A stretch of 64,000 bases of DNA from CAVPLM01 sp963713545 (GCA_963713545.1 CAVQME010000001.1:661371-725370), one strand, 5' to 3'. Shown: positions 7,820-17,134, counted from the stretch's first letter. Made by a program: numbers and translations. The notes: a model not told the origin generated them from the sequence alone.

Positions 7820-8596
7820 CTACGCGCCGGCGCCCACCTCGAAAGGCTCGATCCGCAACGCGCGGCCGTCGTCGCCGATCTCGACGACCACGCCTTCGAG
7901 CCACACATCGCCGTCGGCCACTTCGAAGCGCACCGGTAGCTGAGTGAGGAACCGTTCGAGGACGAGTTCCTTTTTGACGCCTATTACAGAATCCCGGGGA
8001 CCACACATCCCCGCGTCGGTGATATAAGCGGTGCCCCCGGGCAAGATCCGAGCGTCGCCTGTGCGGACGTGCGTGTGGGTACCGATAACGGCGCTCACGC
8101 GGCCATCCAAATGCCAACCCATGGCTACCTTCTCGCTGGTCGCCTCAGCATGGAGGTCGACCACCACGCTACGCACCCCGTGTAGCTGTTCCAAAGCCTG
8201 ATCCACCACTTCGAACGGCGAGCGGGCGGGATACAGGTAGAGATCGCCGCTAAGGTTGACCACGCCCAGACGCCCAGCGGGCGTATCGACCACGGTGACG
8301 CCCCGACCGGGGTTCGTCTCGAGGAAGTTGAACGGTCGGATCACGCGAAGCTGCTCGTCGAGGTAGCGATAGGCGTCGCGCTGCCTGTAGACGTGGTTTC
8401 CGGTGGTGATGACGTCCACACCTGCGTTGAGCAGGTCCTCCGCGTGGGCGGGCTTGATCCCTTTGCCATCGGTGGCGTTCTCGCCATTGGCTATCACCGC
8501 GTCGGCGCTGAAACGCGCGCGGAGCTCGGCCAGCCTGGACACGAGCAGTTCGCGGCCCGGCTTACCCACCACGTCGGCAAAGAACAAGACGATCAA
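7820..8596 (-). CDS. YmdB-like metallophosphoesterase (TIGR00282)
   Basis: A protein of about 258 residues of the TIGR00282 family; Bacillus YmdB is a 2',3'-cyclic nucleotide phosphodiesterase that influences RNA levels and biofilm behaviour. Metal-site motifs are visible in order: FFADVVGKPGR, IANGENATDGKGI, TTGNHVYRQRD and IGTHTHVRTGD, and DAGMCGPRDSVIG near the end. The start is TTG at 8596, with AGGGGG six bases upstream, giving MIVLFFADVVG as in relatives; an upstream frame extends to 8635 without a better site. The gene is convergent with the preceding NAD(P)-binding gene. Confidence 0.88.
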   Translation of the reverse strand: MIVLFFADVVGKPGRELLVSRLAELRARFSADAVIANGENATDGKGIKPAHAEDLLNAGVDVITTGNHVYRQRDAYRYLDEQLRVIRPFNFLETNPGRGVTVVDTPAGRLGVVNLSGDLYLYPARSPFEVVDQALEQLHGVRSVVVDLHAEATSEKVAMGWHLDGRVSAVIGTHTHVRTGDARILPGGTAYITDAGMCGPRDSVIGVKKELVLERFLTQLPVRFEVADGDVWLEGVVVEIGDDGRALRIEPFEVGAGA

Positions 8597-8957
8597 CGTG
8601 ACCCCCTGCAGATCGTTCGGTGCGTGGACCCACAAGGTCGATCCCGCGGCCAGCGGCTAAAGGCTCCGCCGCCAGTCCCGCGTTCCGGCCGGCCCCAGCG
8701 GTCCGTCGGCAACGGGTGGCTCCTGCCGGCGACGGCCAGTCGGCAAGCGGCCGCCACGCGCCGGCGCAGGACCGCCCCGCGACTCAGTGTACCGCACGAG
8801 ATGGTCAAGGACGCCCCCGTCCCCCACGCCCGCGGCCGTGCTTTGCCCGAGAGCTTCGATCGCGGCGCCAATACCGACCCTTGGTCTCATGGCTGCCCGT
8901 TGGCGACCCTCCTTAACCTCGAACCACGTTGTCACTCGAGCAGCAAAGGAGGAGAAA

Positions 8958-10340
8958 ATGGTCCGTATGACCCTCAGGCACCGCCCCGGGAACGGCCCCC
9001 GTCCGGGGAGCGGTGCGCCCGCCGAGGGCCGGGCGCCAGCGGCGCCCTCGCCTCGTCCCCCCAAGAAGGGGCGCGGAAGTCCGTGTAGGCGCCAGCATCT
9101 GACGGTGCTGCTGGCATCGGTCGGCGCCGCCGGCGCCATCACGCTCGCCGCCTGCGCGCTGGTCGCTCCCGGTTTCGTCTTGGGAGCCGAAGACCCGCCG
9201 GGAGACGACGCGACCCGAGGCTCGCTGCTCATGCGGGCCGTCGAGCCCGAGTTGCCTGGGGCAACGACCAACGTAACGGCGCCGCCGAAAGCCGAGGAGG
9301 CGCCCGCCGAGGAGGCGCCCGCCGTGGACGACGCGGTCGCCGTGGACGACGCGGTCGCCGCAGCGAACGCCGCCGCCGCCGCGAGCGCCGCGGCCGTTGC
9401 GGCCTCTGGCGGTGAGCTACTCGTCACCTTGCCCTGGGGGAGCGGTCCCGGCGAGGTCGGGCTCCTCGATCCGGGCGAGGGTCTCGCCCGCGGTCCGGAA
9501 GCTCTGGCCGCAGCCCCGGACGGACGGATCGCAGTGCTCGATTCGGTGAACGGCAGGATATTGTTCCTGGACCCGAGCGGAGAGCCGGTAAGCACTGCTT
9601 CCATCCCTCTCGCAAGCCCGCGGTTCTTGGCGGTCGACGACAGCACGCTCTACGTGCTCGACTGTGACACCGACCGTCGATTGGTCAGCTTCGATTGGGG
9701 CGGCGCGGTCGTCGGGACCACGGATCTTCCCGAGTTGGAGGATGTGGTGACAGGACTCCTCGCTACCGACCAGGGTCCATGTCTCGAGATCGCGCACCAG
9801 ACGGTGCTCCTGCTCACCCAGACCACGCAGACCTTCGAGGCATCCGCGGCTCGATCTGGACCAGCCCGCTTGACCACACGCGCAGTCGCCGGCCGGCCGA
9901 TGGACCGCAGGCTCGGCCGTGCAGCCCAGGTGACCTTCAGGCCCGGGGTCGGTGTCCGGGTCAAGTTCTTCCAACTCGACAACGGCAGCTTGCGGGTCGT
10001 TCAAACACACGACTCGAGCCCGGCCCTGGCCGCGGGACGCGCGATCGAGCATCTGGTCTCGGTGGACGGAGACGGTACGGGCGGCCTGATCATCGGAGTG
10101 CGCCTTCTCCGGCCGGAAGTCGCAGAAGGCCGAAACGCCTCTCTGGCACTCACCCGCTTGCCATCAGCCAAGGACGACGTGTTGCCCGACGCCATCCTTC
10201 TCGCCGATTCGCCGCTCGCCTACCTGGGGCAACCGTATGTCGTGGCCTCGGACGGGCGCATACTTCAACCATGGGGTGACGAGAGCGGCTACAGCATCTT
10301 GATCCACTCCTTCGCGGAAGCTGCAGAGGTGCAACCATGA
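8958..10340 (+). CDS. Exported beta-propeller-like protein
   Basis: A 461-residue protein starting at ATG 8958 after AAAGGAGGAG. The first ~45 residues are basic and Pro-rich, followed by a hydrophobic export segment (VLLASVGAAGAITLAACALV). A low-complexity acidic/Ala region follows, containing a near-perfect repeat VDDAVAVDDAVA. The remainder has NHL/YVTN-like blades: ALAAAPDGRIAVLDSVNGRI, FLAVDDSTLYVLDC and LVSVDGDGTGGLIIG. It probably sits outside the membrane and senses or binds a surface ligand. Its stop overlaps the next gene's start by four bases (ATGA), so the two proteins are likely made together. Confidence 0.7.
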   Translation: MVRMTLRHRPGNGPRPGSGAPAEGRAPAAPSPRPPKKGRGSPCRRQHLTVLLASVGAAGAITLAACALVAPGFVLGAEDPPGDDATRGSLLMRAVEPELPGATTNVTAPPKAEEAPAEEAPAVDDAVAVDDAVAAANAAAAASAAAVAASGGELLVTLPWGSGPGEVGLLDPGEGLARGPEALAAAPDGRIAVLDSVNGRILFLDPSGEPVSTASIPLASPRFLAVDDSTLYVLDCDTDRRLVSFDWGGAVVGTTDLPELEDVVTGLLATDQGPCLEIAHQTVLLLTQTTQTFEASAARSGPARLTTRAVAGRPMDRRLGRAAQVTFRPGVGVRVKFFQLDNGSLRVVQTHDSSPALAAGRAIEHLVSVDGDGTGGLIIGVRLLRPEVAEGRNASLALTRLPSAKDDVLPDAILLADSPLAYLGQPYVVASDGRILQPWGDESGYSILIHSFAEAAEVQP

Positions 10341-11443
10341 CACGCCAGGCGAACAGACTGATGGCAATCCGGCGCGTAGTCTCCTTCTTCGGCGGGCGCG
10401 GAGCTCTGCCTCTCGCTCACGGCACGGTCCGCCGCGGCACTCGACGCGCGGCCCCGGCTGGTGGCCTGGCGCTGGCGTGTGCCGCAGTCGCCCTGCTACT
10501 GAGCCCCGCGACTTCGCCGGCGCTGGCAGGCATCCCCAGCATCACCCGGGCCGAGATCATCGCCCGGGCCGAATCCGGCATCGGCGCCTCGTACACGTGG
10601 GGCCGGGAGAGCTGGACTCCCAACCTCGGCAGCGGTGCCGGTCCCGACTGCTCCGGCTACGCTCTCAAGTGCTGGGAGGTTCCGCGTACCCTTCTCTATC
10701 AGGAAGAGGATGGAGAGAACAGTTCGATCTACCCTCGCTACTCCAGCTACGAGTTCTTCAACTGTCTGGGTCCGTGGTCTGCGCTGAGCGATCGTTCCCT
10801 CCTACGCGAGGGCGACGTGCTGGTCAAGAACAACGGCACCTCCGGGCACGTGGTCATCTACGCGGGAGGCGACGCCTGGAACTCGCCCATCATCTACGAG
10901 GCTCCTGGAACCGGCCTGACTGTGCGCCGTGTGAGCCGCTATCTGGGAAGCGAGTACCAGCCGCGGCGGCGGGATTCCTTGGTCACGAGTGGGATCATAC
11001 TCGACAACCCCACGGCCAAGAGCACCGGCGGGGAAGATCTCGGCGGCAATTGGGCGCGCAGTACCAGCACCGCCGGGTTCTATGGCGACGATTACCAGGT
11101 ACGAGCCGCCACCACCGGCGACAGCTGGGCCCGTTGGACACCCCGGTTCCCTTCCAGTGGATACTACAACGTCTACATGCGCTGGACCAGTGCTTCCAAC
11201 CGAGCATCCGCAGCTCTTCTGCACGTGAACACAGCCACCGGCCAGTACAATCGCTACGTGAACCAGCGCCTCAACGGGGGCACCTGGTACTCGCTTGGCC
11301 GCTACTACTTCAATGCCGGCTACAGCACCGGGTCGGGGAGCCTCAGCATCTTCGCCACCGGGGCCAACGGTTACGTCGTGGCCGACGCGGTGAAGTTCGT
11401 AAGCCTGCGCAGTAGCGTGTCTTGCCATTACACCGCCGATTGA
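10337..11443 (+). CDS. NlpC/P60-like hydrolase with golvesin domain
   Basis: A 368-residue exported protein. After a long N-region and hydrophobic signal (about residues 40-62), an NlpC/P60-like domain follows: GIGASYTWGRESW, the catalytic Cys in GPDCSGYALKCW, and the catalytic His in SGHVVIYAGGD. The C-terminal ~140 residues form a golvesin/xanthan-lyase-like domain, with GFYGDDYQVRA, WTPRFPSSGYYNVYMRW and the ending GYVVADAVKFV. The natural role would be cleavage of peptidoglycan stem peptides, with the golvesin module binding glycan. It overlaps the upstream propeller gene by ATGA and is closed by a strong terminator at 11,448. Confidence 0.85.
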   Translation: MTRQANRLMAIRRVVSFFGGRGALPLAHGTVRRGTRRAAPAGGLALACAAVALLLSPATSPALAGIPSITRAEIIARAESGIGASYTWGRESWTPNLGSGAGPDCSGYALKCWEVPRTLLYQEEDGENSSIYPRYSSYEFFNCLGPWSALSDRSLLREGDVLVKNNGTSGHVVIYAGGDAWNSPIIYEAPGTGLTVRRVSRYLGSEYQPRRRDSLVTSGIILDNPTAKSTGGEDLGGNWARSTSTAGFYGDDYQVRAATTGDSWARWTPRFPSSGYYNVYMRWTSASNRASAALLHVNTATGQYNRYVNQRLNGGTWYSLGRYYFNAGYSTGSGSLSIFATGANGYVVADAVKFVSLRSSVSCHYTAD

Positions 11444-11447
11444 GTCG

Positions 11448-11479
11448 ACACCGGGCCCGCTTCGCCGCGGGCCCGGTGT
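11448..11479 (+). terminator. Intrinsic terminator after the golvesin gene
   Basis: A 13-bp perfect stem, ACACCGGGCCCGC with GCGGGCCCGGTGT, has the loop TTCGCC and is followed by a pyrimidine tract. The same hairpin, together with the flanking ATTGAGTCGAC, recurs at 13,561-13,608. Confidence 0.85.
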
Positions 11480-11576
11480 GCCTCTCTTCTTCTCAGGGGC
11501 GGTTCATGAGAGTGACCATCTGGCCACCGTCGTGCCGCGGTCACGCGGGTGCCCTCTGGGGGACTTGGGACTCTCC

Positions 11577-13365
11577 CTAGAGCTTCCTCCCGCATCCCGC
11601 GCAGTAGGTTGAATTCGGAGTGACAGCCGACCCACATTGAGAACAGAAGCCGGAAGGAGACGAGGATGCGGCGGCGGGCGAGGCCGCTCGCCCGTTAGCC
11701 CGGCCCCGCGACTTCCCTAACACATAGGTGGCCACGCCGATGGCCGTAGCGGCTACCACAGCCAAAGCGATGATCAGGGCCAGGATCCCGCCGGACAGTC
11801 CCCCCGGGACCGGCTCCCTTCTTCGCCGCCGCCCTGGGAATCATCACCGCTGGCGCCTGTGCCTCCGCCTGCGGTGGTCGCGGTGGTCGTGCTGCCGCCC
11901 GAGCTGGTGACCGTCGTGCCTCCGGTCGTGGCCGAGGGCAACGTAGTGTTCGTCGCCCCGGCTACGACAACTTCATCGGTCCGCCATACCTCGAAGCCTC
12001 GCTGGGCGTCGTTGTCATACCAGAGCATGTGCCCCTGGAACTCGATGGACCCGCACCCGAGCCCGTACCAACTCTGCACCGGTTCCTGGAACATGAGCTC
12101 CCAGCTGGTGCCGTCCGACGAGCGCCACAGCTGGTCTCCCAGATGCCAGTCGCTGACCCCCAGATAGGCGTCCTCCCCGAACGGCAGCATGCCGGCGGTG
12201 ATACCGGTGTCGGCGCCAAAACCGTCCTCCCCGACCTGGGTCCACTGCTTGCCGTCGGTGGACTTGTACAGCTGGAACCCATGCGTCACGGGCTGGTCGG
12301 GGCCAAGCTGCCACTGGCCGTAGTTGCTGGCCGTGAGATACAGGTCACCCTTGTACTCTACCAACTCACCCCGAATGTTCCGCGCGTCGCCCACGCCGAA
12401 GCCGTCGTTCCCCACCTTCTCCCAGGTGGTGCCGTCACTCGTACGGTAGACGGCGAAGCCTACGTAATCGCCCCGCCAACCGACGATGTACAGCCGATCT
12501 TGGAACACCACCTGAGGGAGCAGAAGATAGTTGGAGCTTGTGTCCAGCCCGCTGTCCGCTGCTCGCTCCCACTGCAGCCCATCGGCCGTACGCCAGACCT
12601 CACCGCCCGTCGAAAGGTTGGCTACGCCAACGTAGAGCCTGTCCTGGAAAACGGTCACGCGATCGCGCAGGTTGGCGAGAGCATCAATGGTGACGTTGTT
12701 CTTGTCGCCCATGCCTCCGGTGACCACCTGGCGAAAACTCTCGCCGTCATCGGATACCCAGATCTGCGCGCCGCTGGCGGTGTTGCCGACCCCCACGATC
12801 AGGCGGTCGTTGAACACGAACGCGTCCGCCGTCCTGTTGTCTTTGTCTCCAAACCCACCTTCTTCGATCTGCGCGAACTCCGATCCATCGGAGGTGACCC
12901 AGATCTGGATGCCATTGTCGTTGCTCTCGGAAACCGCATGAGCTTGTCTTTGAAAGTGACGATCCTGAAGGACGTGTTATCTGTATCTCCCAGACCCGGC
13001 ACCCCCATCTGCTCCCAGGTGATCCCGTCCTTCGTCCGCAAGATATCCCCGCCCATTTTGTCGCTGCCCGAGTACTGAGTGGAGAAGTCGTTTGCGGTCG
13101 TGCTGGCGTACAAGTAGCCCTTGTACTCGACGTAGGACGCGATCATCGAATTGTTGGGGTCGGTGAAGCCCCCCTTGATCACCTGGGTCCAGCCGTCGGT
13201 CTTGCCCGGGAGGGGTACTGAAGCTGGTTCGGCGACAGCGACGACTGCTAGGGAGAGCAGACAAGCCGCGGTCGCGGCCACGAACACAGCCGAGCGCGCA
13301 AGGGGCGATGTACCGAGCCTGGTCGAACGGGTCTTCAGTCGGCGCCTGTTGACCGGCGGCAGCAT
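11577..13365 (-). CDS. Surface beta-propeller with C-terminal helix and zinc ribbon, two frameshifts
   Basis: The inferred protein has about 595 residues. It begins at ATG 13,365 (GGGGT upstream), with an export signal (AVFVAATAACLLSLAVVAVA). Seven or eight BNR/kelch-like repeats follow, each with a WE/WTQ-x2-xxGFGD core and a strand such as YKGYLYAST or FQDRLYIVG. Then come a Thr/Ser/Gly-rich linker, one membrane helix (LALIIALAVVAATAIGV) and a cytoplasmic C-terminus with a zinc ribbon, CSQCGSAVTPNSTYCAGCG. The frame slips twice: near 12,940, where the repeat continues in another frame, and near 11,800, in a run of six G, after which the helix follows. Neither slip removes a domain, so sequence errors are likely. 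Confidence 0.65.
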
Positions 13366-13560
13366 GGCGACCCCCTTGGCGTCAGCGTTTCCTTGGCCTC
13401 CATAATGGGGCGCGAAGGCCTCGGGCGCGAGAGGCCCCCGGGCGGTCAGCGGCATCCAACCTTCAGGGACTTCTGGCCCGCGACGGCGAGGGGCAGAAAT
13501 ATCACAGTCGCCGATTCTGTCATGTTTGTGAAAGCGCAGAAGCACTTTTTGGCTCTGTAG

Positions 13561-13608
13561 CACCGATTGAGTCGACTCCGGGCCCGCTTCGCCGCGGGCC
13601 CGGAGTCA
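13561..13608. repeat. Second copy of golvesin-gene terminator repeat
   Basis: CACCGATTGAGTCGAC leads into a 14-bp perfect stem, GACTCCGGGCCCGC and GCGGGCCCGGAGTC, with loop TTCGCC. Apart from a three-base gap and compensatory changes at the stem base, this equals 11,431-11,480. No intact gene precedes it, so it is probably the leftover end of a duplicated golvesin gene. Confidence 0.7.
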
Positions 13609-13725
13609 TCTCGATGGCTTGACGCCGCAGACGCTCCGTGCCGGACTGCGACGGGCGCCGCATGCTGAACTCCTGGACGCAGCACGCGCGGGGTACTGAG
13701 GGGTCGTCGAAGGTGCCCATATGAC

Positions 13726-13750
13726 TATACTTGAGCGTAGCATAACGCTC
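13726..13750 (+). promoter_or_regulatory. Possible promoter and palindrome before the response regulator
   Basis: A TATACT hexamer (13,726-13,731) is followed immediately by the inverted repeat GAGCGT-AGCATA-ACGCTC (13,733-13,750), some 75 bp upstream of the response-regulator start. No good -35 is seen. The palindrome could be an operator; this is inference from position alone. Confidence 0.3.
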
Positions 13751-13822
13751 GATGCTGACCGGCGGCGAGATTCGGGTATCTTGGCCTTCTGAGCGGACCT
13801 GGGGCAAAGATCGCGAGGCCAG

Positions 13823-14482
13823 ATGGAGATCCTCATCATCGAAGACAACCGGACTCTTGCCAACAACATCCGGCGATACCTCGAGCTGGAACACTATGCC
13901 GCCTCGGTGTGCTTCGATGGGGCCGAGGGGCTGCGCCGGGCGCTGCGTCAGGAGCATGACTGTATCATCCTCGATCTCGACCTGCCCGGTCTGCACGGTC
14001 TGGAAGTGTGCCGCCGCCTCCGTGCCGCGGGGAACGCCTCTCCGGTACTCATCCTGACGGCGAGCGGCGCCAAGCGGGACGTCGTCCAGGGGCTAGATGC
14101 CGGCGCCGACGATTACCAGGTAAAGCCCTTTGATATGGAGGAATTGGCAGCCCGGGTCCGCACACTCCTCAGGCGCCGGGGCACGGCATCCAATCCGTTC
14201 CTTCAGGCCGGACAGGTCACTCTCGACACCAATACTCACGAAGTTCGCAAGGGCGGCGAGGCGGTGCACCTGGCCCCCAAGGAGTATGGACTCTTGGAAT
14301 ACCTTATGCGACATGCGGGTGTGGCTCGAGATAGGGCGACCATAGTCGCGCATGTGTGGGGAGAGCACAGCGCGTCGATCCCTCTGGAGACGGTCGATGT
14401 ACACGTGGCCTACCTACGGCGCAAGCTGGGCAAGGACGTCATTCGCACCGTTCCCGGCAAGGGCTACTTCGTCCCCGCCTAG
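13823..14482 (+). CDS. OmpR/PhoB-family response regulator
   Basis: A 219-residue response regulator. The receiver domain shows the acidic pair in LIIEDNR, the phosphoacceptor Asp51 in ILDLDLPG, Thr79 in LILTA and Lys101 in VKPFD. A winged-helix DNA-binding domain follows (about residues 125-217), with VHLAPKEYGLLEYLM, VAHVWGE and the ending VRTVPGKGYF-type motif. Start ATG 13,823 has GAGG upstream. The cognate kinase gene begins five bases after the stop. The probable target is the direct repeat at 15,685-15,701 downstream of the kinase. Confidence 0.93.
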   Translation: MEILIIEDNRTLANNIRRYLELEHYAASVCFDGAEGLRRALRQEHDCIILDLDLPGLHGLEVCRRLRAAGNASPVLILTASGAKRDVVQGLDAGADDYQVKPFDMEELAARVRTLLRRRGTASNPFLQAGQVTLDTNTHEVRKGGEAVHLAPKEYGLLEYLMRHAGVARDRATIVAHVWGEHSASIPLETVDVHVAYLRRKLGKDVIRTVPGKGYFVPA

Positions 14483-14487
14483 AGGCC

Positions 14488-15678
14488 ATGTTTCGCCGCC
14501 TCCGCTACAGGATCGCCCTCCAGTTCACTGGGCTGGTGTTCGCTCTGATGCTGGTGGTGGGGGGCGCGTTCATAGGCGTGCAGTACTTCGGCACGCATCG
14601 GTCGACAAACGACCAGCTGCGGACCGACGCAGCCCAATTTGAGACCAAGCTCGCAGAGGCGTCTGGGGACGGTGCCGCCATCCCAGAGGCCGCCGCAACC
14701 CTTCATGACGCCGCCGTCCGTGTGTTCTCGGGCCAAGGGGAGGTGATCTTCGCGAGCGACCTCTTCGGGCGCTTATCGGTTCCGATGCAGGCGGGGACGA
14801 CAGCCCGGTTCCTTACCGTGAAAGGGTCGGGGAGCTATTACCGTGTATACGAGGTCCCTCTGGGCGGCGAAGGGGAAGCGGCGACCTATCTGCAGGTAGC
14901 GCGGCCGGAACGCATAGACGTCCACGAATTGCCCGGTGAGGCGATGCTGTTCGGCATCGTGGCCATCGTGGTGACGTCACTCACCTTCGTCTTCGGGCTG
15001 CTCTTCGCCAAACGAAGCCTGGCTCCGGCGGAAGCGATGTTCGTCCGCCTCCGTCAGTTCACCCATGATGCGAGCCACGAACTGCGCACTCCCCTGGCCA
15101 CGGTCGGCTCCTCGCTCGACCTTGCGCTGAAGAGCGGAGACTACGAGCGCGAGATCCGAGCAGCCAAGAACGAACTGAAGCAGGGCTCGCGTCTTATCGA
15201 GCGCCTTCTGCAATTGGCCGAACTTGACGAGTTGGCTCTTTCGCCGACGCCGACGGACATGTCGGCTCTCGTGGCGAGCGAGGTGGAGCAGCATCAGCCG
15301 GCGGCTGGCGAAGCCGGGATCGAGCTCACCAGCACGCTTGCCGAGGGATTGGTCGTAGACTGCGACGAGGGATTAGTGAGGCAGCTCATCGACAATCTCT
15401 TGACGAACGCTCTGAAGTTCACGCCCCCGGGAGGAAAGACCTTACTCAGTCTCTCGTCCGATGGTCTCTCCGTGAGTGACACCGGGGTGGGGATCCCACC
15501 GGAGGCGCTTCCTCACGTGTTCGATCGTTTCTACCGGGCGGAATCCGCCCGCGGCGAGGAAGGGTCTGGTCTTGGCCTGGCAATAGTTGCCCGCATCGTC
15601 GAGGCCCATGGTTGGACCATCCATGTGGACAGTAAGGTGGGAAAGGGCAGCACGTTCACCGTCGCGTTCGGTGGCTGA
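14488..15678 (+). CDS. Sensor histidine kinase
   Basis: A 396-residue membrane kinase. Two helices (about residues 8-33 and 154-172) enclose a ~120-residue extracytoplasmic sensor region without recognised fold. No full HAMP domain separates the second helix from the dimerisation helix, which carries the phosphorylated His197 in DASHELRTPLATV. The ATPase domain has the N box LIDNLLTNALKF, G1 SDTGVGIPP, F box HVFDRFYRAE and G2 GSGLGLAIV. It should phosphorylate the adjacent response regulator. The short link between helix and H box is a feature of several actinobacterial kinases. Confidence 0.92.
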   Translation: MFRRLRYRIALQFTGLVFALMLVVGGAFIGVQYFGTHRSTNDQLRTDAAQFETKLAEASGDGAAIPEAAATLHDAAVRVFSGQGEVIFASDLFGRLSVPMQAGTTARFLTVKGSGSYYRVYEVPLGGEGEAATYLQVARPERIDVHELPGEAMLFGIVAIVVTSLTFVFGLLFAKRSLAPAEAMFVRLRQFTHDASHELRTPLATVGSSLDLALKSGDYEREIRAAKNELKQGSRLIERLLQLAELDELALSPTPTDMSALVASEVEQHQPAAGEAGIELTSTLAEGLVVDCDEGLVRQLIDNLLTNALKFTPPGGKTLLSLSSDGLSVSDTGVGIPPEALPHVFDRFYRAESARGEEGSGLGLAIVARIVEAHGWTIHVDSKVGKGSTFTVAFGG

Positions 15679-15684
15679 ATGTCG

Positions 15685-15701
15685 CCTTAATCCGCCCTTA
15701 A
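15685..15701 (+). promoter_or_regulatory. Direct-repeat site typical of OmpR-family regulators
   Basis: Two CCTTAA hexamers start at 15,685 and 15,696, eleven bases apart, i.e. one helical turn. Tandem binding with this spacing is what OmpR/PhoB-type regulators do. The site lies between the kinase stop and the DUF4405 gene, about 90 bp before the latter. I infer that the neighbouring response regulator controls the downstream operon from here. Confidence 0.45.
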
Positions 15702-15790
15702 GGTGCCTGTCGGCATAATCACTGCACAGAAGGCCTCTCCGGTCCCGTCGGAGCGGCCCCATGCAGGGCGGTAGTGCCGGAGGAGACCTG

Positions 15791-16135
15791 ATGCGCGAGA
15801 GAAGATCACGAAGAACGGCCAGAACGCTCCGTCAGGACGCGAGTTTCGTCGTGAGCCTGCTCTTGCTGCTTGCCGTGGTTCTCTCCGTACTCACCGCTTT
15901 GGGCAGTGACGAGGCCGAGTTCTTCGGTTTGGGCGACGATCTACACGGACTGATGGGCTGGAGCATGGTCGTGCTCACCGTCCTGCACACCATTCTCCAT
16001 GGTGGGCACATGATCAACTACGCGAAGCGCAGGATGCGAAACCGCTTCGGAGTGGGTGGGGTGATCTGCTCGGGGCCCGACAGACGCGAACACGAACAAC
16101 CTCGGCCCGGGTTCGACGAGACCGAGGCTAGGTAG
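15791..16135 (+). CDS. DUF4405-like small membrane protein
   Basis: A 114-residue protein with GGAGGAG before ATG 15,791. After a very basic N-terminus come two hydrophobic helices: residues about 22-40, and a second containing HGLMGWSMVVLTVLHTILHGGH. His residues spaced on both faces of the second helix fit the DUF4405 group, which is related to b-type cytochrome membrane domains and may bind haem. The family usually has more helices, so this is a short version. It begins a plus-strand operon that runs through DedA, a zinc-ribbon protein and a P-type ATPase. Confidence 0.6.
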   Translation: MRERRSRRTARTLRQDASFVVSLLLLLAVVLSVLTALGSDEAEFFGLGDDLHGLMGWSMVVLTVLHTILHGGHMINYAKRRMRNRFGVGGVICSGPDRREHEQPRPGFDETEAR

Positions 16136-16136
16136 C

Positions 16137-16835
16137 GTGGATATCGGTTTTCTCGAATATCTTCTCGATCCTGCCGGCCTGCTATCTGACATCGTGACGC
16201 GCGGCGGCGGATGGGTCTATTGGGTGATCTTCGCAATCGTCTTCGCCGAGACCGGTCTGGTGCTGACGCCCTTCCTTCCGGGCGACTCCCTGCTTTTCGC
16301 GGCAGGGGCATTGGCAGGGGCTCAGCGGCTCGAACTGTGGGCGCTCGCCATTGTCGTGCTGGCGGCGGCCGTGGCGGGCGACGCGGTCAACTACATTGTG
16401 GGAAGGTTCTTCGGAGAAAGGATCGCAAGGCGGGCCGGCAGACTAGTGAAGCGCCGGCACATTGAAGCGACCGAGGGCTTCTTCCTCAGACATGGGGGTA
16501 AGGCGGTGGTGTTGGCTAGGTTCGTACCGGTGGCTCGGACCTTCGCCCCATTCGTGGCCGGCCTCGGGGGAATGTCTCTCGGACGTTTCTGGCGGTACAA
16601 CATTCTCGGGGCTGTTGCCTGGGTGGCGGTGTTCGTGGTCTCCGGCTACTTCTTCGGCACCATCCCGTGGGTAGAGAACAACCTGACGATCGTCATACTG
16701 GCCATCGTGGGGATGTCCGTCGCGCCCTTGGCCTTGAAGGCCTGGCGGCACCGCCGGCATCTGCGATCCGCGACGTGTGCGAACGCAACAGAAAGGAAGG
16801 ATCCATGGATTGCCCGGTCTGCGGAGAAAGACTGA
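16137..16835 (+). CDS. DedA family membrane protein
   Basis: A 232-residue DedA/SNARE-associated protein, a family of proton-coupled transporters or lipid scramblases/flippases needed for envelope integrity. Typical features are the re-entrant segment with FAETGLVLTPFLPGDSLLF, GDAVNYIVGRFFGERI and FARFVPVARTFAPFVAGLGG, which carries the conserved Arg pair. The start is a GTG one base after the DUF4405 stop. The last ~35 residues overlap the start of the zinc-ribbon gene, so the true C-terminus is basic and soluble. Confidence 0.9.
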   Translation: MDIGFLEYLLDPAGLLSDIVTRGGGWVYWVIFAIVFAETGLVLTPFLPGDSLLFAAGALAGAQRLELWALAIVVLAAAVAGDAVNYIVGRFFGERIARRAGRLVKRRHIEATEGFFLRHGGKAVVLARFVPVARTFAPFVAGLGGMSLGRFWRYNILGAVAWVAVFVVSGYFFGTIPWVENNLTIVILAIVGMSVAPLALKAWRHRRHLRSATCANATERKDPWIARSAEKD

Positions 16836-17134
16836 GGGAGATCGAGCGCTCGGGCGTGATGGTCGACATCTGCCCATCGTGCAAGGGTATCTGGCTCGAT
16901 CGTGGCGAGATCGACAAACTCATCGAAATGGAGGCCAAAGGAGCGCCGGCCGCCCCCGTCGGCCAGACAGGCACCGCTCGCTATGAGCCGGAGAGGCGAG
17001 ACGATCGTGATCATGACGATCACGACCATGACAACAAGCATCGCGACGATCATGGCTATGACCAGAAACCGGTTGGCAAGCAGCGGCGGACCTCGCTTCT
17101 CCAAGATCTCCTCGGCGGCTTCGGCCAAGAATGA
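16805..17134 (+). CDS. zf-TFIIB-type zinc-ribbon protein
   Basis: A 109-residue protein with AAGGAAGG before ATG 16,805. The N-terminal zf-TFIIB motif reads MDCPVCGERL, then VDICPSCKGIWLDRGEID; the four Cys bind zinc and WLDRGEI is the family signature. The second half is a strikingly His/Asp-rich segment (RDDRDHDDHDHDNKHRDDHG) that could chelate metal ions. It overlaps dedA by 31 bp and the ATPase start by four bases (ATGA). A metal-chaperone or metal-buffering role for the adjacent pump is a reasonable inference. Confidence 0.8.
   Translation: MDCPVCGERLREIERSGVMVDICPSCKGIWLDRGEIDKLIEMEAKGAPAAPVGQTGTARYEPERRDDRDHDDHDHDNKHRDDHGYDQKPVGKQRRTSLLQDLLGGFGQE

Larger units (their letters stand above)
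13366..13822. other. Divergent intergenic region with repeat hairpin
   Basis: No gene recognised. It holds the second copy of the golvesin-type terminator (13,561-13,608) and the promoter side of the two-component genes. Reading frames on the minus strand here run into the propeller gene without a ribosome-binding site. Confidence 0.5.
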
